DNA of 64,000 nucleotides from Colwellia echini (GTDB lineage: Bacteria; Pseudomonadota; Gammaproteobacteria; Enterobacterales; Alteromonadaceae): positions 62,001 through 126,000 of the forward strand of contig NZ_PJAI02000003.1 of the NCBI RefSeq assembly GCF_002843355.2. Reading direction: 5' to 3'. Shown one piece after another: positions 33,790-43,813 of the stretch. The position numbers and the translations under genes are program-made. Numbering within the stretch: the stretch's first letter is position 1; each line of letters starts with the position of its first letter. The notes beneath the pieces are model-generated. The model was not told the origin of the DNA, made no database searches, and saw nothing but the letters and a program-made list of their open reading frames with translations.

Positions 33790-34674
33790 ATGACTAACAA
33801 AGAATATGAAAGTTATTATGTACCCAGCCAAAGTCATTGGCCGATTGTTGGCGCCGTAGCATTATTTATGATCGCTCTTGGTGCAGGTCATTACGTAACT
33901 GATTTGTCGAAACAGCAAAGCGGTTGGGGTGGATATTTACTCCTTGCTGGCATTGCATTAGTTATTTACATGTTGGTGGGTTGGTTTAGTGATGTGATAA
34001 ATGAATCCCTTGCTGGTAAATACTCACACCAAATGAATAACTCATTTAAACAAGGTATGAGTTGGTTTATCTTTTCTGAAGTAATGTTTTTTGCCGCCTT
34101 TTTTGGTGCCTTACTCTACTTACGGGTTTTTTCTGTACCTTGGTTAGGTGGTGCCGGTAACAACTTTGAAACTGGCGCAGTACTTTGGCCTGACTTTATT
34201 GCGCAGTGGCCATTACTCACCACACCAGATGGCACAACAACTTCTGCTATGGGGTGGTACGGGCTACCACTTATTAATACTATTATTTTAATCACCTCTT
34301 CAGTTACCGCACATTTTGCCCATGTAGCACTCATTAAAAACAACCGTAAGCCACTTAAAATATGGCTTGGCCTAACCATTTTACTCGGTATCGCTTTTAT
34401 TTCTTTACAAGTTTTAGAATATGCCCATGGTTACTCGGAAGAGATGCGGCTTTTTCTAGAAAGTGGTGTTTATGGCAATAGTTTTTATTTATTAACCGGC
34501 TTCCACGGTATGCATGTCACCTTAGGTTGCATCATGCTAATAGTTATGTGGTTCAGAATTATGAAGGGTCACTTCACCCCTAATAATCATTTCGCTTTTA
34601 AAGCGGCAAGTTGGTATTGGCATTTTGTTGATGTTGTTTGGGTGATGTTATTTGTTTTTGTTTATATTTTATAA
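33790..34674 (+). CDS. coxC: Cytochrome c oxidase subunit III
   Basis: 294 residues with seven predicted membrane helices. Family signatures are SWFIFSEVMFFAAFFGALLY (about 90-110), LQVLEYAHGY, FYLLTGFHGMHVTLGCIML (about 234-252) and SWYWHFVDVVWVMLFVFVY at the C-terminus. The Glu in FSEVMFF is the conserved carboxylate of the family. Shine-Dalgarno AAGGGA precedes the ATG. In many relatives a small twin-helix gene separates coxC from the SURF1 gene; here only about 18 bases do. Confidence 0.96.
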   Translation: MTNKEYESYYVPSQSHWPIVGAVALFMIALGAGHYVTDLSKQQSGWGGYLLLAGIALVIYMLVGWFSDVINESLAGKYSHQMNNSFKQGMSWFIFSEVMFFAAFFGALLYLRVFSVPWLGGAGNNFETGAVLWPDFIAQWPLLTTPDGTTTSAMGWYGLPLINTIILITSSVTAHFAHVALIKNNRKPLKIWLGLTILLGIAFISLQVLEYAHGYSEEMRLFLESGVYGNSFYLLTGFHGMHVTLGCIMLIVMWFRIMKGHFTPNNHFAFKAASWYWHFVDVVWVMLFVFVYIL

Positions 34675-34692
34675 CTGCTGATTATTAAATTG

Positions 34693-35499
34693 ATGGGTAA
34701 ACGAAACAGCTTACGAGGTAATTTACTAAGCGAGCCATTAGCTAGCATGCTTTGGCTTGCGCTAACGCTTATCGTGTTAATAATTCTGATTAAGTTATCG
34801 CTTTGGCAATACGACCGAGGTTTTGAAAAAGAACAACGATCAATACGAATTGAACAACTCAACCAAAGTTCACCACTAACACTTAATGAAGTGGTTCAGC
34901 TTTCACAGGCTAAACAATTTATAGGTAAAGAAAGCGTTAATGATTTACCTGTCACCGTTGACGGTGATTTTTCTGGTGATTATCTATTTTTACTCGACAA
35001 TCAAGTTGAAGAGCGCTCGTTAGGTTATCGGGTATTACAAGTTGTAGAAACCTCAACACATGCGGTTTTAGTTAATTTAGGGTGGATACCGGGCTCTATT
35101 AACAGAAATATATTACCCGAAGTTACGCCCTTACATGGGCAATACAAATTTACGGGTCACGTTCGCGTAGTTGAACAAGGAATAATGCTCATGGATCAAG
35201 ATTTTTCACAACCTAGCTGGCCATTACGTGTGCAACAAATTGAATTAACAAAGTTTTCAGCATTAATTTCACCGTTAGTCGATAAACCATTATTACCTTT
35301 TGTAATCTATGTAGATAAAAATGAAAGTATTGGTTATAAAAAAAATTGGCATCCAATAGTAATGCCTGCCGCAAAACATTTTGGTTATAGTTTTCAATGG
35401 GCGGCATTAGCAATTGCTTGGCTAGTATTAATGGTTTCTTTACGTATTAAAACAAGAAGACAGCGAAACATTAATCCTCATAAATTATCCAGTATTTAA
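34693..35499 (+). CDS. SURF1-family cytochrome oxidase assembly protein
   Basis: About 268 residues from the ATG at 34693 (a TTG one codon earlier is possible). Two membrane helices bracket a periplasmic domain: the first at about 13-33 ending KLSLWQYDRG, the second at about 235-255 (YSFQWAALAIAWLVLMVS). The Q-W-x-x-x-A motif in helix 2 and LVNLGWIPG are typical. SURF1/Shy1 helps heme a insertion into subunit I. It is in the cox operon, between coxC and a SCO-like gene. Confidence 0.9.
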   Translation: MGKRNSLRGNLLSEPLASMLWLALTLIVLIILIKLSLWQYDRGFEKEQRSIRIEQLNQSSPLTLNEVVQLSQAKQFIGKESVNDLPVTVDGDFSGDYLFLLDNQVEERSLGYRVLQVVETSTHAVLVNLGWIPGSINRNILPEVTPLHGQYKFTGHVRVVEQGIMLMDQDFSQPSWPLRVQQIELTKFSALISPLVDKPLLPFVIYVDKNESIGYKKNWHPIVMPAAKHFGYSFQWAALAIAWLVLMVSLRIKTRRQRNINPHKLSSI

Positions 35500-35546
35500 G
35501 TTAAATACCCATACTAATTATTAATAAAATATCAAAGGCGCTTATT

Positions 35547-36128
35547 ATGACCCCAGCAAATGATTTTCCAGAGCACACTTCCCCCCATAAAAATCGTCGT
35601 AGCTTATTATTGTTGTTAGCTGTTTTTATATTACCGATAGTGTTAGCGAAACTAGCCTTAGATAATCAATGGTTAAGTTTAGGTGTTACCAACCAAGGTA
35701 AGTTAGTAACAGAGCCCTTAACTCTATCAGAGTTAGGTTTAGATCAAACCGCTCTTGATAAAAAGTGGTTGATTATTTACCGACTGCCTAATGATTGTCC
35801 TGAGCTGTGCTTACACAGTATTGAAACTGTGCACAATAGTTACGTTGCTCTAGGTAAAGACATGCCAAGAGTTTCCGCTGTATTACTCAAAGAAGATATT
35901 TTTTCCGCTCAACAAAATGCACAACTTGCCAAAAGCCAATGGCAAATACTACCTTTATCACCGCAACTAAATAGCTCAATACCCGAGGCGCAAGTACTTA
36001 TTGCTGACCCTCTGGGTAATATTATCCTAACTCATCAATTACCCGCGCAAGATGAACTGCAAGCTACTTTTGGTAAAGCCATTGTCGCGGATATGAAAAA
36101 ATTGCTGAAGTATTCCAAAGTAGGTTAA
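35547..36128 (+). CDS. SCO-like membrane-anchored protein of the cox operon
   Basis: 193 residues: one membrane helix (about 20-40), then a small periplasmic domain. The segment KKWLIIYRLPNDCPELCLHSI (about 72-92) resembles the thioredoxin-fold strand and CxxxC copper motif of SCO proteins, but is much less conserved than the sco gene at 38399. ADPLGNIIL near residue 152 matches the usual strand after the SCO His region, but the metal-ligand His itself is not obvious. It occupies the position where marine gammaproteobacteria usually carry an uncharacterised cox-linked gene. It stops 3 bases before ctaA, so it is clearly in the operon. Confidence 0.65.
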   Translation: MTPANDFPEHTSPHKNRRSLLLLLAVFILPIVLAKLALDNQWLSLGVTNQGKLVTEPLTLSELGLDQTALDKKWLIIYRLPNDCPELCLHSIETVHNSYVALGKDMPRVSAVLLKEDIFSAQQNAQLAKSQWQILPLSPQLNSSIPEAQVLIADPLGNIILTHQLPAQDELQATFGKAIVADMKKLLKYSKVG

Positions 36129-36131
36129 GCC

Positions 36132-37382
36132 ATGACAAGTGAGTCTATTCAAGTAACAAACAATAACGCCCCCCCCAATAAAGGAGCTGTTCAGAACAAT
36201 AAACAAAGCAGAGTACTGATCCGCTTAGTGCTCACTAGTTTGTTGTTAAGTATTGTCGTTATTGGGTTAGGCGCTTATACCCGCTTAACTCATGCGGGGT
36301 TAGGCTGTCCTGATTGGCCAACGTGTTATGGCTTATTGGATGTACCCAAAACCGCTGAACAGATAGTTATTGCTGAGCAAGCCTTTCCTGAGCGCCCTGT
36401 TGAAACAGCTAAAGCGTGGAATGAAATGATTCATCGCTATTTCGCTGGCAGTCTTGGTTTACTCATTGCCGTAATTGCTTTGTACTCAGTAAAATTACGT
36501 TTTAGTTATAACAAATTAATGGGTACTACCAATACAGACAAAAGTAGTGAAATGAGTACAAACTCAAGCACAAAAGCAACTGCCGAAAAATACGCAGCAT
36601 TAAAATATCCACTCATTTTACCTTTATGTATTTTACTGGTAGTGGTATTTCAAGCGGCCCTGGGTATGTGGACGGTTACGTTGAAGTTAATGCCTGTTAT
36701 CGTAATGGCACATTTACTCGGTGGGTTCACCACCTTGTGTTTATTATTTCTATTATATTTACGGCTTAATACTTCTCCTATCAAGCCGATCACTTCAGAA
36801 AGTAGCCAGAATATAAAACAAGATGAGAAAAAAATAGTCAATGTTAACAATCAAGTAAAGGCCTTCTCATGTAAAAAGTATGTTCGTTACGCAATACTTG
36901 GCATTGTTATATTAACGGCACAAATTGCCTTGGGCGGTTGGACATCTTCTAATTACGCAGCAATGAGCTGCGTAGAATTACCAATATGCCAAGGCGATTG
37001 GTTAGCAGAGTTAGATTACGAAAATTCATTTACCTTAATACCGCCCGCAAAAGATAGTTACGAGTTTGGGCATTTTAAACACAATGAACGAGTAACTATT
37101 CATGTAACTCATCGATTAGGCGCTATAGTTACTAGTATATTTTTGGTCTGGCTCGCTTGCCAAGTGATGTTCAAAACAAACACACCTGCTCTCAAACACT
37201 ATTCGATAGCAGTATTGATGTTATTGGCTATTCAAGTCAGTTTAGGAATAAGTAATATTTGGTTTTCATTACCACTTAACGTAGCGGTCGCGCATAACCT
37301 AGTCGCCGCTTTGTTAATGTTAAGTTTGATCGCATTAACTTATAAGTTAAAACAACATGCTAAGGAAGTTCTGTATGAATAA
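36132..37382 (+). CDS. ctaA: Heme A synthase
   Basis: 416 residues, eight membrane helices. Signatures are [21 protein letters not shown] (about 48-68), [14 protein letters not shown] (heme-ligand His, about 100) and a second pair [14 protein letters not shown] (about 320). It oxidises the C8 methyl of heme O to make heme A. A poorly conserved polar insert (about 130-150 and 220-245) makes it longer than the usual 340-350 residues. It overlaps ctaB by 8 bases. Confidence 0.95.
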   Translation: MTSESIQVTNNNAPPNKGAVQNNKQSRVLIRLVLTSLLLSIVVIGLGAYTRLTHAGLGCPDWPTCYGLLDVPKTAEQIVIAEQAFPERPVETAKAWNEMIHRYFAGSLGLLIAVIALYSVKLRFSYNKLMGTTNTDKSSEMSTNSSTKATAEKYAALKYPLILPLCILLVVVFQAALGMWTVTLKLMPVIVMAHLLGGFTTLCLLFLLYLRLNTSPIKPITSESSQNIKQDEKKIVNVNNQVKAFSCKKYVRYAILGIVILTAQIALGGWTSSNYAAMSCVELPICQGDWLAELDYENSFTLIPPAKDSYEFGHFKHNERVTIHVTHRLGAIVTSIFLVWLACQVMFKTNTPALKHYSIAVLMLLAIQVSLGISNIWFSLPLNVAVAHNLVAALLMLSLIALTYKLKQHAKEVLYE

Positions 37383-38352
37383 GATCATCAGTAAATCAAT
37401 GAATGGCACATTAAATAAAACGCTGCCCGTTATACAGCCAGAGCTTGATACTTCCCGTAATAAAACTTTATTCCTTCACATTTTTAGCCATTGGCGAGCC
37501 TACTACGACATTACCAAACCCAAAGTCGTCGCTTTACTCGTGCTCACTGCCCTAGTAGGTATGAGCTTATCTGTACCTGGTGGCTTACCATGGCAATTAT
37601 TAATACCTGCAATGCTAGGTATTGGCTTATTGTCATCTGCTGCTGCAGCAATTAATCATATCGTTGACGAGAAAATAGATACCATTATGGGTCGAACTCA
37701 CAACAGACCTTTACCCGAAGGGCGAATTACCGTAGAGAACGCTATAATATTTGCTATTAGTATTGCCGTACTTGGTTTTGTTATTTTATTTACCTTAGTG
37801 AATCCGTTAACCGCTATGTTAACCTTGGCCGGCTTAGTGGGTTATAGCTTTATTTATACTATGTATTTAAAAAGAGCCACACCACAAAATATTACTATTG
37901 GCGGTTTAGCAGGAGCTATTCCTCCACTACTTGGTTGGACAGCTATGACCAACGAAATTGCACCGAATGCTTTATTATTAGTATTAATTATTTTTACTTG
38001 GACACCCCCACACTTTTGGGCGTTAGCGATTCATCGCCGTGATGATTATGCTAAAGTGAATATTCCGATGTTGCCGGTAACGCATGGTATAAGCTTTACT
38101 AAAACACAAATACTGTTATATACCTTGCTGCTATTTGTAGTGTGTTTATTACCGTATTTAGTTGGCATGAGTAATTGGCTTTATTTGGTAGGCGCTTGTG
38201 TATTGAATTTAATATTTATTGGTTATGCTTGGCAGTTAAAGTTTCATGCTAAAAAAGAGACTGCCATGGCAACCTTTAAATTTTCGATTGTGCATTTAAT
38301 GCTACTCTTTATTATTTTATTACTCGACCACTATTGGTTTCCCGTAAGCTAG
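37375..38352 (+). CDS. ctaB: Heme O synthase (protoheme IX farnesyltransferase)
   Basis: 325 residues from the ATG at 37375, with Shine-Dalgarno AAGGAAG 6 bases upstream inside ctaA; the reading frame opens earlier but those codons lie within ctaA. UbiA-family prenyltransferase with nine helices and the two Asp-rich motifs [20 protein letters not shown] (about 89-108) and [14 protein letters not shown] (about 216-229). It farnesylates protoheme to heme O, the CtaA substrate. The paralogue name cyoE is used when it serves a bo oxidase; the cox context favours ctaB. Confidence 0.95.
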   Translation: MNKIISKSMNGTLNKTLPVIQPELDTSRNKTLFLHIFSHWRAYYDITKPKVVALLVLTALVGMSLSVPGGLPWQLLIPAMLGIGLLSSAAAAINHIVDEKIDTIMGRTHNRPLPEGRITVENAIIFAISIAVLGFVILFTLVNPLTAMLTLAGLVGYSFIYTMYLKRATPQNITIGGLAGAIPPLLGWTAMTNEIAPNALLLVLIIFTWTPPHFWALAIHRRDDYAKVNIPMLPVTHGISFTKTQILLYTLLLFVVCLLPYLVGMSNWLYLVGACVLNLIFIGYAWQLKFHAKKETAMATFKFSIVHLMLLFIILLLDHYWFPVS

Positions 38353-38398
38353 TCCTAATAATAACCACAAAAAACTTAACTAGAGATTAAATAACTTA

Positions 38399-39076
38399 AT
38401 GAATAAATACCTATTTGCTTTAATTGCAATTATGGCTGTCAGTGTTGGCGTTATTGGTTTTTACTTAGTAAATAAAAGCTTAGGTAAAGGAAGTAACGAA
38501 TTACCAGCCGCTGAATATGCCTTGCATTATCAGCAGCCTAGAGCAGTTTCCGAGTTTACTTTTACCGATCAACAAGGGAAAACGTTCGCAAATGAGCAGC
38601 TTGTAGGTAAATGGTCGCTGATATTTTTTGGTTACACGTCATGTCCCGACGTATGCCCAATGACACTACAAAAATTGAATTTAATCTATGATGAGCTAAT
38701 TACTATTACAGAAAATAGCCAAGTGATTTTAGTTTCAGTAGATCCACAACGAGATACTACCGAGAAGCTAGCGCAATATATAGCGTACTTTAATCCTAAT
38801 TTCAAAGCACTGCGCGCCGATCATGACGTATTATTTCCTTTTGCACGTAGTGTCGGTCTAATGTACGCCATAACAGACAATACAGACAAGGATTCAACTA
38901 ACAACGGCACAGATCACAGTTATTGGGTTGATCACAGCGCATCAATGGTATTAATTAATCCAGAAGGGAGAGTTGCCGCAATTTTTAAACCTGAGCAAGC
39001 GGTTGGTGAAGTACCACATATAGATAAAAATAAATTGTTAAGCGACTACCAAAAGATAGTCGCCCTTTATCAATAA
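38399..39076 (+). CDS. SCO1/SenC copper chaperone
   Basis: 225 residues: N-terminal helix (about 5-25), then a thioredoxin fold with the copper site GYTSCPDVCPMTL (CxxxC, about 79-85) and the ligand His in WVDHSASMVLINPEG (about 178). It metallates the CuA site of CoxB. It is the last gene of the cox operon, 46 bases after ctaB. An Asn/Thr/Asp-rich insert (about 160-172) precedes the His strand. Confidence 0.93.
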   Translation: MNKYLFALIAIMAVSVGVIGFYLVNKSLGKGSNELPAAEYALHYQQPRAVSEFTFTDQQGKTFANEQLVGKWSLIFFGYTSCPDVCPMTLQKLNLIYDELITITENSQVILVSVDPQRDTTEKLAQYIAYFNPNFKALRADHDVLFPFARSVGLMYAITDNTDKDSTNNGTDHSYWVDHSASMVLINPEGRVAAIFKPEQAVGEVPHIDKNKLLSDYQKIVALYQ

Positions 39077-39125
39077 TTTTTGAAAGCGTTTTTAAAAAGT
39101 ATTACGCAAAGTTCAACACCGATGC

Positions 39126-40199
39126 TTATAAATGATACCAACTACCATCAGCATTTAGAATAAACCACGGTTTTGAGTACCAATAATAACGACCAGGTTT
39201 ACTGATACTTGCTGCGGTACAATTTGCACGAACTCGACCTACAGGTAAATTTTTAGAAAAAGTCAGACTAAAAGCTTCATCATCATGCCAGTCGATTTTT
39301 TGCTTACCTAATCCAGAAATATAACAATTAATACCTGATTTATAAAAATCTGCATTTTCAATATCAAAGGTAATACTTTTAGCCTCTCCATATTTAAATA
39401 TAGTTTTAGCTTGCTCACCCGTTAAAGAAATATCAAAAGGCAATGAATTTAATTTATCACGTAAGCTTGAGATTTTATCGTAAGGCTGCGAAGCAGGAAA
39501 ACGCGGAATACTGGTTAAGTCAGTGTGTAAACCAATAGCACCTGATTGCTGTGAAAATGCAACAAAGTCATTCGCCGTTACCCAGGCTTGCACTGCTAAA
39601 TCATACTCACCGTAAGGGTAAGCAAAATATCGCCAACTTTGTCCGGTATGTTCTTTAATTTCTCGCTCTGCTTTAAGTAATGATGCGCTTTGTTGTTCTA
39701 ACCATTGGGTTTGTGTTAAACCTTCAGGAATGCGCACCATAGAATCGTGCTCGTAACCATGGTTAGCAATAATTACCCCTTCATCAGCAAGCTCTTTAAG
39801 TTGCGCCCACGATAAGTAATGTGACGTTGATTTTTTATCGTTACGATTAATAATCCCTGGGTTAACATAAATAGTATATGGAAAAGCAAACTTATCTAAA
39901 ATCGGTTTCGCGTTAGTTAAGTTATCAATATAAGCATCATCAAAAGTAATGGCGACACTCTTCTCTGGCAGGGGTTCTTGCTTTTTAATACTGTCAATTA
40001 ATTTAGATAAAGGCACTACGTTAAAGTTATTATCTTTAAGATATTGTAGGTGCACTTCAAATTGTTTTGGCGAAATACTGGTACTGGTAGGCGTGCTATC
40101 GCTAACATGATGATATTGTAAGATAACTGCGGCATAACTACTAAACGTAAGACCCAAAAATAATGAAATAAAAGTGAATGCTTGCAATAAAAATCTCAT
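39126..40199 (-). CDS. Exported polysaccharide deacetylase
   Basis: 357 residues with a signal peptide (about 1-23, ending SSYA). The NodB homology domain has LQYHHVSD, VAITFDDAYIDN with the catalytic Asp pair (about 83-92), NHGYEHDSMV with the His ligands (about 146-155) and FAYPYGEYD (about 194). It should remove N-acetyl groups from a cell-surface or matrix glycan. The C-terminal 100 residues are a beta-rich part seen in related marine proteins and have no named function here. It converges with the end of the cox operon and stands alone. Confidence 0.87.
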   Translation of the reverse strand: MRFLLQAFTFISLFLGLTFSSYAAVILQYHHVSDSTPTSTSISPKQFEVHLQYLKDNNFNVVPLSKLIDSIKKQEPLPEKSVAITFDDAYIDNLTNAKPILDKFAFPYTIYVNPGIINRNDKKSTSHYLSWAQLKELADEGVIIANHGYEHDSMVRIPEGLTQTQWLEQQSASLLKAEREIKEHTGQSWRYFAYPYGEYDLAVQAWVTANDFVAFSQQSGAIGLHTDLTSIPRFPASQPYDKISSLRDKLNSLPFDISLTGEQAKTIFKYGEAKSITFDIENADFYKSGINCYISGLGKQKIDWHDDEAFSLTFSKNLPVGRVRANCTAASISKPGRYYWYSKPWFILNADGSWYHL

Positions 40200-40314
40200 G
40201 AATTTGCCTTTTATGAAGTAGGATAACTAAAATAACGTCTTTTGCTTTCAACCTCTAGCACTTTAAGGTACTTTTTTAAACTCGTTACAATTAAGCGCTG
40301 TTTTGATTCGCATC

Positions 40315-40668
40315 TTATCTTTCTTTACGTAAAGAGAAAACCTCAACTATTTTAGCCAGAATAATTCCACAGCCTAATCCACTAACATTTGCAGCCATAT
40401 CAAGCCATTCACCCCAGCGATTAACATAAGGTTGGATCAACTCTATAACACCACTAAAGCAAGCAAATACGACAACTAACCATAACCAATATTTTGGTCT
40501 TGCTAGCGCAGCAGGAAACATTAATGCGCCGTAGGCAATAAAGTGGTGGGTTTTATCACTACCGGGAACTTGCGGTAAAGAAGCTACCGGCCATAATGAC
40601 AAAGTAGCGATAGTTGCCATTAATGCAAGAGTAATGAATAACCAATAATTTTTAATTATATTAATCAT
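40315..40668 (-). CDS. VanZ-like small membrane protein
   Basis: 117 residues with four hydrophobic segments. The VanZ-type signature GSDKTHHFIAYGALMF (about 36-51) and GVIELIQPYVNRWGEWLDMAANVSG (about 72-96) are clear. The function of chromosomal VanZ-like proteins is not known. It follows the small membrane gene at 40683 with a 14-base gap and probably shares its transcript with nfuA. Confidence 0.8.
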   Translation of the reverse strand: MINIIKNYWLFITLALMATIATLSLWPVASLPQVPGSDKTHHFIAYGALMFPAALARPKYWLWLVVVFACFSGVIELIQPYVNRWGEWLDMAANVSGLGCGIILAKIVEVFSLRKER

Positions 40669-40682
40669 CTAGCGAAGGATAC

Positions 40683-40946
40683 CTAGGTTTGTTTACGTGA
40701 ATTTTTTGAAATTTGTGTTCTATAAATAATATTCAACCAACGATTAGCAAATATACCTAAGTAGCCCCATGCTGCCAAAAAGCAAGCCAATGCCACAATA
40801 ATAATGCCAATAACTTGCCAAAGGTGATGATGAAAGTAACCTAAAGCAACAAATAATATACCTATAACAAAAAGGCCAAGACCACGTAAAAACAGCGTTA
40901 AGCTGCGTTGTGGGTCTTGGCCTAATTTTTCTAATAACTTAATCAT
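40683..40946 (-). CDS. Small two-helix membrane protein, unknown
   Basis: 87 residues. The segments at about 18-40 (LRGLGLFVIGILFVALGYFHH) and 42-65 are strongly hydrophobic; the ends are basic. I recognise no family. It lies between nfuA and the VanZ-like gene on the same strand, 14 bases before the latter. Likely real because of its membrane pattern and operon-like spacing, but function is open. Confidence 0.65.
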   Translation of the reverse strand: MIKLLEKLGQDPQRSLTLFLRGLGLFVIGILFVALGYFHHHLWQVIGIIIVALACFLAAWGYLGIFANRWLNIIYRTQISKNSRKQT

Positions 40947-40999
40947 GTAAGTATTAATTAATATTTATTAAATAGCATCTGTTAAATAATAATTAAATT

Positions 41000-41578
41000 T
41001 TAATAATACGAATGATCGCCGCGCTCGTGATCTGTGGCATCTTTAACGCCTTTAATTTCACCATGCATTAAGTCAATCAATTGCTTTTCAATACCATCTT
41101 TTACGGTCACATCAATTTGCGCACAACCATTACAGCCACCACCAAATTGTAATACTGCATAACCATCATCAGTAATTTCAACCAGTGTACACTCACCACC
41201 ATGACCGGCTAATTGAGGGTTAACTTCAGCTTGTAAAAAGTAATGTACACGTTCAAATAAAGGCGCATCGTCAGCTACTTTGCGTAGTTTTGCGTTCGGT
41301 GCTTTCAGTGTTAACTGTGAGCCCATTTGATCAGTGGTGAAATCAATTTCTGCATCTTCTAAAAAGCCTTTACTATCAGCATCAATCATCGCTGAAAAAC
41401 CTTCAAAAGGAAGTTTGATGTCATCTGCTTCAACGGCATCAGGTGGACAATATGAAACGCCACATTCTGCTTTTGCTGTACCAGGATTTACAACAAAAAC
41501 GCGAATATGCGTACCTTCCGCTTGCTGCGAAAGTAAATTAATAAAATGCTTTTGTGCACTTTCTGAAATAGTGATCAT
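41000..41578 (-). CDS. nfuA: Fe-S biogenesis protein NfuA
   Basis: 192 residues from the ATG at 41578 ([12 protein letters not shown]), the standard NfuA start, with Shine-Dalgarno AAAGAGAG 9 bases upstream; the frame is open 11 codons further. An N-terminal degenerate A-type carrier domain (about 1-100, with [12 protein letters not shown]) is followed by a Nfu domain with [13 protein letters not shown] (about 145-157), whose CxxC pair binds a 4Fe-4S cluster. NfuA hands clusters to target proteins, mainly under oxidative or iron stress. In many relatives it neighbours comF and bioH, as here. Confidence 0.96.
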   Translation of the reverse strand: MITISESAQKHFINLLSQQAEGTHIRVFVVNPGTAKAECGVSYCPPDAVEADDIKLPFEGFSAMIDADSKGFLEDAEIDFTTDQMGSQLTLKAPNAKLRKVADDAPLFERVHYFLQAEVNPQLAGHGGECTLVEITDDGYAVLQFGGGCNGCAQIDVTVKDGIEKQLIDLMHGEIKGVKDATDHERGDHSYY

Positions 41579-41770
41579 GTTTTTTAACTCTCTTTGCTCT
41601 TTGGCACTCAATCGAAGTTACTTAATATCTAATCGATTAAATTTTCTTACCGATGACTCGTTGTAACGATGAGTACCTGACTATTTTACTCAAGTATGTG
41701 TATTTTACGCGGCTATTTAGTTATGTCTAATGATTTCTCTGCTTTTGTGTAATACTTTATATCAGTTTCA

Positions 41771-42571
41771 TTAAGATTTATTTTTAGGTAGTGTTAAACA
41801 AACAGCCACTACACTTATTGTCTCTACACCCACACTTTTTAAAAGTTTACTTATCTCACTTGCTGTTGTGCCCGTAGTCACTACATCATCAATAATTAAT
41901 ACATGTTTAATATGACTAGCTAACTCATGTTGCAACATAAAAGCGTTGGCGAGATTTTTACGTCGCTGACTACCCGTTTTCCCCATCTGACTCTGATTGT
42001 TTTTGACACGTATAAGTAAATTCTCATCATAAGGTAGCGCTTGTTGTTCAGCAAACTGCTTAGCAATAAGATGTGCTTGGTTGTAACCGCGAACTTGCCA
42101 TTTTTTAATGTGTAAAGGCACAGACAAAACCAAATCTACCGACGGTTTTTTGTTATCTGCCATTTCGGTATTCCATTGCGCACTTAAAAGCGTACTGAAT
42201 AAACTTGCTAATTCAAAGCGGCCCGAATATTTCATTTGTGCTAACCAATGAGTAAAAGGAAAAATATAAGGAGATACTGCAAATAGCGAGTCAAAATGAA
42301 TGCGAGGTAAAGCCTGATAAATTGCTGGCCAATTAAGTAAGTTACCAGCCAAAAAGTTTTGCTTAAAATAAGGTAAATCATTTACGCAATGCTGACAAAT
42401 TAATGTTTGAGTTAACTTTTGGTCATGTAAATAACTTTGCTTAATGATGCCACCACATAAATCGCAACAACTCAAATTACGTAATATGTCATTAAACATA
42501 TTAGTGAATACAATAGTGCATTTTTGCATATTACTTACATTCAAATGGCTTAATTTTAACTTCCATGTCAT
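41771..42571 (-). CDS. comF: ComF-family phosphoribosyltransferase-like protein
   Basis: 266 residues. An N-terminal zinc-finger-like part (CCDLCGG at about 36-42 and CQHC at about 60-63) precedes a phosphoribosyltransferase fold with the PRPP motif HVLIIDDVVTTGTTASE (about 220-236). ComF/GntX proteins aid DNA uptake and use. The start at 42571 is supported by AAGGAA six bases upstream, although the first 25 residues are not usual for the family and a later ATG is possible. It is divergent from bioH, a pairing conserved in gammaproteobacteria. Confidence 0.9.
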   Translation of the reverse strand: MTWKLKLSHLNVSNMQKCTIVFTNMFNDILRNLSCCDLCGGIIKQSYLHDQKLTQTLICQHCVNDLPYFKQNFLAGNLLNWPAIYQALPRIHFDSLFAVSPYIFPFTHWLAQMKYSGRFELASLFSTLLSAQWNTEMADNKKPSVDLVLSVPLHIKKWQVRGYNQAHLIAKQFAEQQALPYDENLLIRVKNNQSQMGKTGSQRRKNLANAFMLQHELASHIKHVLIIDDVVTTGTTASEISKLLKSVGVETISVVAVCLTLPKNKS

Positions 42572-42817
42572 TTCATTTTCCTTTTGTTGATCTCAAGTAT
42601 ATACCCGCTCTATTTCGATATAAGTATTTCAATAGATTTGAGCGACTTATAAACAAGACACTTTTTTTATCAAAAGTTATTCCTTTAAAAGCCATTCTCT
42701 ACAATCAATATTTTGTCTAAACACACTCCTAATTCGAGCTGAAACCTGTATATTCAAGCCGAACGAGTATAAAATGAAGCCTTCATTACTTTCGATTTAT
42801 ATAGTGCAGTAGTAAGC

Positions 42818-43633
42818 ATGGCAAAAAGTTTAGAATTTTCCATTTTTCCACCGAATCGTCCACTAGAAGAAAACGCGATACCTGTCGTTTTTCTACATGG
42901 CTGGGGGCTAAATTCGGCAGTTTGGCAGCCTTTATTAACGCTATTTGCCAATAATCAAACCAATTACCAATTCATCACAATTGATTTGCCTGGTTTTGGT
43001 AATAATAATGATATTGAATTAAAGCCTTATTCTCTCACTAATATTTGCCAGCAAATTAACCAAATTATTGAACAACCCGCTATCTACATTGGTTGGTCGT
43101 TAGGAGGTTTAGTGGCGACAGAAATGGCGCTTCAACACCCCAAACAGGTGTTAGCTCTAGCAACGGTTGCGAGTAGCCCTTATTTTGTCGACCAACCTAT
43201 TAATCAATGGCCAGGGATCAAAGAACATATACTGAAGAATTTTCATCAACAATTAGCCACCGATGCAGCAAAAACAATCAATGGTTTTTTAAAAATTCAA
43301 GCTATGGGTAGCCCACATATTCGACAGGATTTAAAGCTGATCACTCAGTTAGTGATGGCATATCCGTTAGCAAGTCAACAAACCTTAGATGATTCACTAT
43401 CATTATTAAGCGATTGTGATTTACGTTCGAATTTAGTTCAAATAAAACAGCCTTTTTTACGTTTATACGGACGTAACGACAGTTTAGTGCCTAAAGCTGT
43501 CATTGATAAAGTAAGTAATTTAGCGCCCAATAGTAGCCACCATATATTTGAACATGCTTCCCATGCACCTTTTATTTCTCATCTTGATGATTTTTATCAA
43601 GTGTTACTTTCTTGGTTGAAATCACAACATTAA
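42818..43633 (+). CDS. bioH: Pimeloyl-ACP methyl ester carboxylesterase BioH
   Basis: 271 residues, alpha/beta hydrolase. Landmarks: FLHGWGLNSAVW (oxyanion region, about 25-36), nucleophile elbow GWSLGG with Ser94, GRNDSLVP (catalytic Asp, about 222-229) and HASHAPF (catalytic His, about 247-253). BioH removes the methyl ester from pimeloyl-ACP to complete the first part of biotin synthesis. The divergent comF neighbour supports the assignment. No terminator is visible downstream. Confidence 0.93.
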   Translation: MAKSLEFSIFPPNRPLEENAIPVVFLHGWGLNSAVWQPLLTLFANNQTNYQFITIDLPGFGNNNDIELKPYSLTNICQQINQIIEQPAIYIGWSLGGLVATEMALQHPKQVLALATVASSPYFVDQPINQWPGIKEHILKNFHQQLATDAAKTINGFLKIQAMGSPHIRQDLKLITQLVMAYPLASQQTLDDSLSLLSDCDLRSNLVQIKQPFLRLYGRNDSLVPKAVIDKVSNLAPNSSHHIFEHASHAPFISHLDDFYQVLLSWLKSQH

Positions 43634-43813
43634 AAATTTTATATAATACTAATTAATGACTTAGCAAAATACTTAAGCTTAATGCAGGATAAAGTTCACA
43701 AAGAAAGATAAATAAAGGCGTAGCGCTAATAACTGTATTAAAATTAACCTTTACTTTTAGCCTATAAAGGTCAATAATTAATCAATAACTTTATTCTCTA
43801 CGGAGGAGAAATA

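Noticed and set aside
42773-42787. Palindrome AATGAAG-C-CTTCATT upstream of bioH as an operator
   Set aside because: It is short and unlike the BirA or MetJ consensus, and there is no second copy to support it.
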